Of a stretch of DNA of 17,798 nt, positions 10,089 to 17,798 are shown piece by piece. The translations under genes and the position numbers were made by a program. The stretch spans positions 1-17,798 of the forward strand of contig RCAB01000813.1 in NCBI GenBank assembly GCA_003640385.1, given 5' to 3'. Under the pieces are notes generated by a model, which worked only from the letters and a program-made list of their open reading frames with translations, was not told the origin of the DNA and searched no databases. The stretch's first letter is position 1. Every line of letters starts with the position of its first letter. Origin of the DNA: Setaria digitata. Lineage: Eukaryota; Nematoda; Chromadorea; Rhabditida; Setariidae.

Positions 10089-11473
10089 TGTAAAGAATCG
10101 CATACCTTAAAACATTCTGGATGGTGTATAATTACTAAGTCCGAAATAAATCTTCACTTTCCAGATAGTTAGGACAACACAATTTTATAGAGGATTTTAA
10201 ATTTCAATGAAGTAACTTGTCGAGACTTATTTTAAATCAATAGTGTGAAAACTGGAAGTCTTTTCAATACCACAAAAGTAAAACCTTGTATTCTACTCTA
10301 CAACTGCATATGAAAGTCCCTGCCAAGAGTTTGCAACAGAAGTTCCGCAAATCACTCCTTAAGGACTATTTTTTAAAATCTAACCAATTTCACATCTTGG
10401 CTACGGTATTATGCTATCCGAGAAAAATGTTAGCAAATGTGCAAATGACCACTTGGCTTTGATATTTCCTCACTGGATGTTAACTTCAGTTACTACTAGT
10501 CTCACATAACTTTTACGCATACCGTATGAACGTGCCTACCCCTCATCACTGTGAGATTCCTGTTGCACGTGAATTTAGTCGCACAACAACCTAATAATGT
10601 TTCAACTGAATCCGTTCAATCGATTGAATCTCCGTTGGATTCTGATTCTGTCTGAAGAAATCAGATGGTGCAATACAGCCACTGTGTTCACATGGTTCCA
10701 ATTCCACAAACTTCATTGTTGTATACTGATTCCGTTTCCAATCCTTCTTTCCCGATTGTCGCTCGGCATGGATTCTGTTTCTGCCTATATCTGTCAGTTT
10801 ACTGTTTATATAACTGTTAACATTTTAGATGACTTTTTAACTTCTGTTGTAATCAAAGAATTTTTCCACTCTAGCTGTAGAAGGAGCAAAAGCGAGTTGC
10901 TACAGATGAATGAAGTAATTTTGAAATGTCCTAGAATGCAAAAAAAAAGAATGGATGGAACTAATGAGTGGAATGATACGAGATGATTAGCTTGTAGCTG
11001 TGCAGGTACGTACGCTGTGAACTGTGATTCAGTTGGAAAAAGCAATTACTGCAATTAAAAAAAAGAGTGAAAGTTGAGCTGATTCGACCGGATTACAGCT
11101 AATACATTGCTATTAAGAACACTTCTGCAATTCAGAAGGAAAGATAACGTAAAGATCACTTAACTACTGTATCTTTACTGTATCTTTGTCTTCGGAATAC
11201 AATAAACAAAGATCAATTACAGTGTCGAATAATTCAGACGGAAAAGCTCCCGCCTTCAGAAATTCTCAATATAAATTACTGGAAATATAGAAAGATCCTG
11301 TTTTGTGACAGACATTATGTTCCATTTTTATCGTTTAAATAAGCCTACGACTGATAGATACTTCGGAGTGGATTGCGAAGGAGAGATGTGTGAGTAAAAG
11401 TGATTGGAAAATTTTCTACCGTATTCATCAATGGTAAGTCTGAAAGTACTGTGAAAGCATAGCGATTTGAAGG

Positions 11474-11554
11474 ATGCAAATTCTGAACCTCAGTGAAGAT
11501 GAACTGAGCAGCATCGAAGAAGGAGATGGTGGAGGAAAGAGCAGACGGTGTTGA
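11474..11554 (+). other. Small coding-like ORF upstream of eRF3
   Basis: ATG-initiated ORF of 26 codons reading MQILNLSEDELSSIEEGDGG and a short basic end, then TGA. The acidic, Ser-rich composition and local rise in GC look more coding-like than neighbouring ORFs. It could be a 5' exon or uORF of eRF3, or chance. No family is recognised. Confidence 0.2.
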
Positions 11555-12219
11555 AGTGATTACACGGCAGCAACAAGGATCGTTGAAGCTCGAACAACAC
11601 CGAGATGCTGCTGAGATTAGATAAACTTATCGGACAGGAGTCTGTCACCTTCCAGTGACATTCTTCGCTACCATTCCAGTCATGCACTAGCACACCCTGC
11701 CTAGTCGGAAACAGCAAATTAAACCAAGCATTTCCCGTTCGGTAAACAGTAGCAGCACAGCAATCTGGTATTTTCATTAAGAGCATGCCGCTGTGATTCA
11801 GCGCGACTTTTCTGTTTCTTCCACCAAGTTGTGGATCAATTGGAATTCTGAGGTTGGCGCTTCTCGAGTTTCCTTCCCGTTAATTGTTCTCTAGTTTGTT
11901 CACGTAGATGTAGTTAGCAGAATGTGAGAAGCCGAAATGAAAAGGTGCTGGAATTGGCCTGTTAAGGAGTCACGAATATAGCATGCTGTTGACATTACTT
12001 GGATTGCTTTGTTGTTCCTAAAGCGGTGGATACATGGTTGTGGTATTTCTGAAGTTATTTAACATAGATGTATCTTTTTGCAAAAGTATTCGATATTCGG
12101 ATGTTGCCTTACATAATTTAGACCTAGTCTTCTCTTTCCTAACTTCTTTTCATCAGTTTTTCCTATAAGAATAGTTGGAAGTTTCTCTTCCTCTTTTAAA
12201 TTAAGATATAATTGTGTTC

Positions 12220-12227
12220 TTTTTCAG
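12220..12227 (+). promoter_or_regulatory. Acceptor site before eRF3 start, likely spliced-leader addition site
   Basis: CTTTTTCAG ends at 12227, 32 bases before the eRF3 ATG. With no clear upstream coding exon, a trans-splice acceptor is the simplest reading. A cis-acceptor for a 5' exon is the alternative. Confidence 0.5.
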
Positions 12228-12259
12228 CTTTCTCCTGTAAATTGTGGAAACCATTGTGC

Positions 12260-15200
12260 ATGGAAAGCGAAAATAAATCCGAAGCAATGGCTGATGAGCG
12301 TTCTCGTCGTGGTCTAAATCCAAATGCTCAAATATTCGTACCGAATCCATCTGCTCGTCCATTCATCCCCGGTCAACCATACGTTTTCACGACACAACCT
12401 GAGCCTGTGTACCGTCAGCCACCACCATACATGACTCAGGAAGCTTATCCGGTGCACCAGCAATACGGTCAGATTGAGCCAACCAGCCCACATACGGCAC
12501 CATCATCGAATGCAACCTCTTTGTATCATCAGTCTGTTGTTGGTTCTTCACCTTCGGTAGAGATGGAGCCGAAAGAACCATCTGCTGACCGGTTATCACC
12601 TCCACAACAACAACAACTCGCTGCCGATGGTTAGGTTATGATTTTAATGTTTTCTGAGATTTATACTACCATCAGATAGTGAGGAGTCTTTATCTCATTC
12701 TCTCCACTTTTTTTTTTCAAGATAAGCTTATAAAAACTGATAAAAGCAATGGTGCACCATTGATTTTAACCATGGGCGATATTTTAGATAAGGTATTTTG
12801 TAGTACAGCTCAAAAATGCTTGATATCATACAGTAATACAGTATAAATGATCTTCTGGAATTATTTTAACCATCCACTATAGTGGAAGTGACACTCTATA
12901 CCTCTTTAAGTTGTGGACTTGGATAGTGTTGTCTGATATTGAAAGTTTTTTGTAGCTTGGGATGATGAAATAGATGAAAAGCAAGGTACAGGGGAAGCTG
13001 TGATGAAGGAAGAGGCGAAGAAAAATGATTCCTCACCCACGGAGGTATTTTTTTGTCATCTTTTTTTTTTATATTAGATTTTGTTTCATTTATCAACTAT
13101 TCCATTAGATTTGATCGTGCGGAAATTTCCTTCTTCTATAAAAGGATCAAATTTACTCAGAAATACCTTTTGAGGTTTCATTTGCTGATGGACAAATAAT
13201 TATTCAGGAGCAGCAGGAACAAGTGAAATCTGTAGGATTGGAAAGCGTAAAACCTGAAAATACCGGGAAAAAGGAAAACAGTTTGTCAGGTGTAAAGGAA
13301 ATGGATGATGATGTGGCGTTACCTACGAAGTTTAAACAAACTGTTTGCTTCGATGGTTCGTTGATCTTTGTTCTTTTAATAAGACAATCATTTAAATAGA
13401 TATGGAAAAAATAAACTCTGGTTATTTAATTCCAAAATTGTAACATGATTTAATTTTTCTTTTCTTTTTTTTTATGCAGATAGCAGTCGAAAAGAGCACG
13501 TCAATATGGTTTTCATTGGACATGTTGATGCCGGTAAATCTACTATTGGTGGACATCTAATGTACCTTACAGGAATGGTGGATAAGCGTACACTTGAAAA
13601 ATATGAGCGAGAAGCAAAAGATAAGGGAAGAGAATCATGGTTTGTCTTTAACAAATGATTATTTCTGCTCTCAGATGAAACCTGCCTTTGCTTTTCTCCA
13701 GCTTTGATTCTCCTAAACTAGATTTTTGCAAAACAGTTTTTTTTTTTTGTTTTCCTGGTTGAGCGCTAGTATTACCTATGATTTATTGTGGTGTACTTGA
13801 CGGTAAATGCGAACGTGGACTTCTGATTTTAAGTTTGCAGTGCGAAAGAGATCTGTTGTGGAGTTAGTTTATTTTTTTCTTCTTTTCGGTATCTCTCATG
13901 GGCACTAGATACGAATGATGAAGAGCGTGAGAAAGGTAAAACTGTTGAATGTGGACGTGCATTTTTTGAAACTGACAAGAAGCATTTTACAATTCTGGAT
14001 GCACCTGGACATAAATCATTTGTTCCAAATATGATTAGCGGTGCAACACAAGCAGACTTGGCCGTGTTGGTTCGTTTCGTTTTTTCTTTGCGAAAAAGAG
14101 TAGGGTAGAAAAAAAGATGGGAAAAATCGATAGCTCAAAAAATTTGGTTTTAAACGTGAATAAACATATTAAGAAGTTTTTATGCCATAGAGTTATTGTA
14201 TTCGTTGCATCATTCAAATCATATGGTCGATTTGACATTTGTTTTTCTTCAGTATTAACTGGAGTGACCAATTACAGTTTTATAGGTTATTAGCGCACGA
14301 AAAGGTGAATTTGAGACTGGTTTTGACCGAGGTGGTCAGACACGTGAACATGCAATGTTGGTCAAGACTACTGGTGTGAAATATCTGGTCGTGCTGGTCA
14401 ATAAAATGGATGACCCTACTGTAAATTGGGATGAAGGAAGGTGAAATCACTGCTATTTTTGACATGGATTATTTTCAAGCATTTCCTATTAAATTTGTTT
14501 CATTTCTTGAATTATGACAAGTTTTAAGACATAAAGCAGTCTGACATGTGATTAGATAGTCTTATTGTTGCTGTTGCTTATGTATATATTCGTACTCTGA
14601 TTTCAGCAATATAAATTTTTTTGATTGCAGATACAAGGAAATCCAGAACAAGCTTACACCTTATTTACGTAAGTGTGGGTTCAATCCAAAAACAGATATT
14701 ATGTATATTCCAGTTTCTGGACTTACTGGAGCTTTTCTAAAAGAGCGGCCGAATTCTGAATTTGGTTCTTGGTACACGTAAGTTCATGCTAAATTTTAGA
14801 TAATATAGATAGCGGTTACGTTTGAAAGTTTCCTATTTTTAATATTGTGAAACATTATGGCTTGAGTTGTAATTTGAAGTTTTTGAATCTCGTCTTTCAT
14901 GAAATCGATGTGAGCTAGCGCTTTATGTGCTACAAATTAATTAGCTAGGCTTTTTTTTTTTTTATAGAGGCCCATGCTTCATTGAATATATCGACACTAT
15001 GTTGCCATCAATTAGTCGTGATTATGATGGACCAGTACGCGTTATTATTGCTGATAAATACAGTGTATGTTTCTCTTTGTTTATTATTCACCTTTCTTGT
15101 TGTCCTTAATTATATGTTTTTATTGATACTTTTGCAAATTATGTCACAAGAAGGTGAAGACGAGAAGATGACAAGTTAGCTTCGAAACACCCATTATTTC

Positions 15201-16405
15201 AGGATATGGGTACCATAATTATCGGAAAGATGGAATCAGGTGTTGTAGTTAAAGGTCAAACATTAACAGTTATGCCAAATAGGGTTAGTTTATATGTTGG
15301 AATGGATCTATTTGCTTTTGGTTTCTTTGGTGCTTTGTAACGAGCAGTAGCACATTTTACCGCTCGAAAAGAAGAAAATTTATAAGAGTTAATTGTCAGT
15401 GAATAATGCTAATTTTTAGACAAGCATTCAAGTAATTCAACTGTGGTCAGATGATGTGGAAGTTGATAAAGTAGTTTCTGGAGATAATGTAAAGCTGAAG
15501 TTGAAGGGAATCGAAGATAACGATATTTTATCTGGTTTTGTTTTATGCTCTCCTGATGCACTGTGTCACGTGGGAAGAGTTTTTGACGCTGAGGTATGAT
15601 TTGCATAAAATAAGTTCCGAGTCTCCTCCAATATGGAATTTTTTTTTAAACTGAAATCTGTGAATTGTCACGTTCTCGGTCCTTCTTTTTTAGAACCACT
15701 AGGTGCTTACATGCAAGTTGATCGCTTTTTTAGGTAGTTATTTTGGATCACAAATCGATAATAGCATCTGGTTATTCTTGCGTACTGCATATTCAGTCAG
15801 CAACCGAAGAAGTTATCGTTAAGGTTTGTTGTATCGTGCATAAGTCCTTCAAGTTACTTGTGAATGTTCATGTTGAGAAGAATTCTGAATAGATGGAAGT
15901 GTATCGTGTTTGTAAAAGCATCTGAAGTTTAATTTTTGAATAAATTAGTGGGATGGTTTGCAACTTGAACTTTCAACTTCTTTAGGTATACGAGGTCATG
16001 TTTGTCTTGCGGTTATAACTTGTACTTTATTAATATGGAGTCCATTAAACACAGAGCATTTGGATTTCTGGAATAAAAAGGACTTATAGAAGTACAAAAG
16101 TTCCTCGTTAAGGAGATTGACTTACTCCTCTCCTTTATTATCTAGCAACATGGAAAAAGACAATTTTCGCGGTAAGCGTTTATTCATTATATTTTCAGGC
16201 AGTAATTTGTACAATTGATAAGAAAACGGGAAATAAAGTAAGAGCACGATTCGTGAAGCAAGATGAAAAATGCATAATGCGGTTGGAAAGTTCAGAATCG
16301 TTTTGTCTTGAAGCATTCAAGGACTTCCCGCAAATGGGACGTTTTACGCTCCGCGACGAAGGTAAAACAATAGCTATTGGAAAAGTACTCAAGGTTGTGG
16401 AATGA
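12260..16405 (+). CDS. erfa-3: Eukaryotic peptide chain release factor GTP-binding subunit eRF3, complete
   Basis: Twelve plus-strand exons: 12260-12629, 12956-13044, 13145-13355, 13480-13639, 13889-14069, 14286-14440, 14631-14777, 14968-15064, 15203-15283, 15420-15593, 15734-15823, 16199-16405; 653 aa. eRF3 is the GTPase that works with eRF1 to release the finished protein at stop codons. Its N-terminus binds poly(A)-binding protein: [20 protein letters not shown] (19-38) is two overlapping PAM2 motifs. A Gln/Pro-rich and then acidic N domain (with WDDEID) runs to about 223. The GTPase follows: GHVDAGKS (237-244), switch region [26 protein letters not shown] (314-319), NKMD (376-379), SGLTG (418-422). 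Beta-barrel domains end with [20 protein letters not shown]. The C-terminus stops at KVLKVVE, slightly shorter than in vertebrates. All introns are GT-AG except intron 4, whose homology-predicted end is CG (separate entry). The start is the first ATG in frame after the acceptor at 12227. Confidence 0.96.
13145..13207 (+). other. Optional 21-codon segment at the start of eRF3 exon 3
   Basis: Two phase-0 acceptors flank this segment: TTCTATAAAAG|GAT at 13145 and ATTATTCAG|GAG at 13208. The stretch between them is open and reads [20 protein letters not shown] plus Q. Use of the second site would drop 21 residues of the N domain without a frameshift. The first has the better pyrimidine tract. Confidence 0.45.
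13887..13889 (+). other. Non-canonical or mutated 3' splice site of eRF3 intron 4
   Basis: Exon 4 ends RES plus TG (donor ATG|GTTTGT at 13640). The next conserved residues, W then YLSWALDT, require the exon to resume at G13889. The bases before it read TTCTTTTCG, a good pyrimidine tract ending in CG instead of AG. One missing A (CAGG to CGG) would explain this. The same frame is open upstream, so AG sites at 13840 (TTTGCAG) or 13867 (GTTAG) could be used, changing W to C and adding 16 or 7 residues. Confidence 0.7.
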
Positions 16406-17420
16406 TCGTAGAGTGATGTGTAGAACATTCATTTCATTTTCAATGTTGAGTTATTTTGTTTATTTATGATGGGAGAAATATCTTGTATTCTATTTTAATA
16501 TATAAGATTTTATATGAATGTACTGTCAGTGATGATCAGCACAAAGCCTTGTTTAATTTGACTGTTGATCCTCCATTTGCGTTATACCATTACCCCATCC
16601 TCTTTTAGGACAATTATTCTGGAGTTATTTCTAGCCTTTAAAGCTAATTCTCTGCCACCCATTTATTCTATTCAAGCAGCAAGTGCCCTTGCAAGCATTA
16701 ACCTTATGCGTCGTTTAAAAAAAAAAAGCCATTTTCTTTTCACAAGCTCGTTCGGTCTGATCTTGGTCATGCTTCTCAAAATCCTTTTATTTATCTAAAA
16801 AAAGATGGGACTAAATCAGCCGAGAATATGGATTTCGTAGATTTCTAACTACTTCCGTGAATCCTTCAGTAAAATTTTCGAAAAGCTTAACAAAAATCAT
16901 ACCATATGCCTTTAATAAGAACTGCACTAGTTACTATATTAATTAAATCGATAGGTGGAGAAGTAGGTCCTGATAATTCACACTGGTTGAACAATAACAG
17001 TAGCCATGGCCTTTAAGAGCGAACTGTCTTATAAATTTTGGATGCGGATAAAGAAAAGCAGAATGCTTTCTACATTAATTGTTAATTGTTCTGTTTGTTT
17101 CATCTACTGTTTTCTACACAGTTGAAATCTAGTGAAAGAATTCTTCTGTACTGGATTTAATAAAGAGAAGATTTTCAAATAAAGCAAAAAACCTTACACA
17201 GATTACGGGTAACAAGCTAAATTTCGCAAGTAAGCAATTCCGTTACACATATCTCTCTTTCTAAATTAAAATCGGGCGCATTATGTACAGGAACATGCAC
17301 CATACCGCGTACTACATGGAATGTGATTAAGACGTTTATAATTTTCAATCTTTAACTAAAAAGGTATAAGTCGGAGAGGCTAGCCAGGATATCAAAAAAC
17401 ACCGTAAAAATCCCTGAAAA
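16406..17420. other. Region 3' of eRF3 without a supported gene
   Basis: About 1 kb between the convergent ends of eRF3 and the minus-strand gene at 17421. No AATAAA occurs in the first 700 bases after the eRF3 stop; AATAAA motifs at about 17160 and 17179 are far away, so eRF3 probably uses a variant signal such as AATATA near 16497. The 77-codon plus-strand ORF at 16565-16798 is hydrophobic and unrecognised, and I do not call it a gene. Confidence 0.45.
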
Positions 17421-17692
17421 CTACCGGATTTCATCCGGAAATGACAGAGTCTCAAGATTGTCGGTCACTGCATCTGCTACTATTTTCTTTTTTTTCGTTC
17501 GTTTTTCGACCTGAAAAGAATGATAGATGATCGTTAAAGTTGTGAATAATATAAGCTTAGAATTTAAGAGGGTGTAAATGTTCACTTTTTCAATTTCTTG
17601 TTCCGTTGGGATCGGCAAAAATGGGTTAATATCTAGAGCAAAGTGAGCATCACCAGGTATAACCATGAGCAACGCACGATTGATGAATGGAC
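17421..17692 (-). CDS. Last two exons of an unidentified protein gene (5' part outside window)
   Basis: Minus-strand exons 17692-17586 and 17510-17421, joined by a 75-bp intron with donor AAA|GTGAAC and acceptor TTTTCAG|GTC, phase 0. The first reads PFINRALLMVIPGDAHFALD and then INPFLPIPTEQEIEK; the second starts VEKRTKKKKIVADAV and ends LSFPDEIR before TAG. An acceptor (ATTTTAG) precedes the first exon, which begins at phase 1, so the gene continues beyond the (TA)n repeat. The globular first part followed by a basic KRTKKKK patch could be a nuclear localisation signal. I do not recognise the family. Confidence 0.65.
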
Positions 17693-17712
17693 CTAAAATG
17701 AGCAGGTGGATT

Positions 17713-17764
17713 GATATATATATATATACTTTATATATATTTACTTATATATATATATATTTAC

Positions 17765-17798
<34 letters not shown>
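17713..17798. repeat. Compound (TA)n microsatellite with TTACTT interruptions
   Basis: Runs of TATATA are interrupted by ACTTTA, TTTACTTA and TTTACTTC, and the final run continues to the window end. It lies in an intron or upstream region of the gene ending at 17421. Confidence 0.95.

Larger units (their letters stand above)
9525..12227. other. Divergent intergenic region
   Basis: A 2.7 kb gap between the minus-strand gene starting at 9518 and the eRF3 gene starting at 12260. It should carry both promoters. Long ORFs here (for example plus 10597-10986 and minus 11490-11786) show no family resemblance, and their compositions look like chance reading. The stretch 11470-11800 is noticeably less AT-rich than the rest and could be a 5' transcribed region. 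Two smaller features, the repeat at 9941 and the ORF at 11474, are listed separately. Confidence 0.5.

Noticed and set aside
10597..10986. 129-codon plus-strand ORF in the intergenic region
   Set aside because: No family resemblance, hydrophobic and Cys/Phe-rich composition typical of chance reading in AT-rich DNA, and no splice or conservation support.
11490..11786. 98-codon minus-strand ORF
   Set aside because: Leu/Cys-rich with no recognisable domain; it overlaps the better-looking small plus-strand ORF at 11474.
16565..16798. 77-codon plus-strand ORF 3' of eRF3
   Set aside because: Hydrophobic, unrecognised, containing a low-complexity A run, with no splice or start context; likely chance.

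Overview
The window looks like nuclear DNA of a nematode, most likely a clade III (spirurid or filarial-like) worm. It is AT-rich, its genes are cut into short exons of about 80-300 bp by introns with T-rich TTTCAG/TTTTAG acceptors, and likely start codons lie just downstream of acceptor-like sites, as expected with spliced-leader trans-splicing. Protein similarities were judged by eye from known families. No bacterial genes, CRISPR arrays, tRNAs or rRNAs were seen.

Layout. (1) 100-1959, minus strand: part of an SH2-tyrosine kinase gene of the Fer/Fps type. The SH2 exons and the kinase N-lobe are present; the catalytic loop and C-lobe lie left of the window. A possible upstream exon sits at 2850-3031. 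(2) 3518-6532, minus: a complete seven-exon gene for a mitochondrial genome maintenance exonuclease (MGME1-type PD-(D/E)XK nuclease), 308 aa, with all splice phases consistent. (3) 7416-9518, minus: a six-exon gene for a 281-aa low-complexity protein (charged coiled-coil, Gln-rich and Pro-rich parts) of unknown function. (4) 9525-12227: a 2.7 kb gap between divergent genes, holding a degenerate 29-30 bp tandem repeat and one small coding-like ORF. (5) 12260-16405, plus: a complete twelve-exon gene for translation termination factor eRF3 (653 aa), with overlapping PAM2 motifs at its N-terminus and all GTPase motifs. (6) 17421-17692, minus: the last two exons of an unidentified gene, followed by a compound (TA)n repeat that runs off the window end.

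The genes do not form one pathway: signalling kinase, mitochondrial DNA nuclease, unknown protein, translation termination factor. Three of them are head-to-tail on the minus strand, so an operon is conceivable, but the spacing is large. The most unusual feature is intron 4 of eRF3. Protein homology places its 3' boundary at a CG|G where CAG|G is expected. The nearest usable AG sites would insert extra residues next to switch I of the GTPase.
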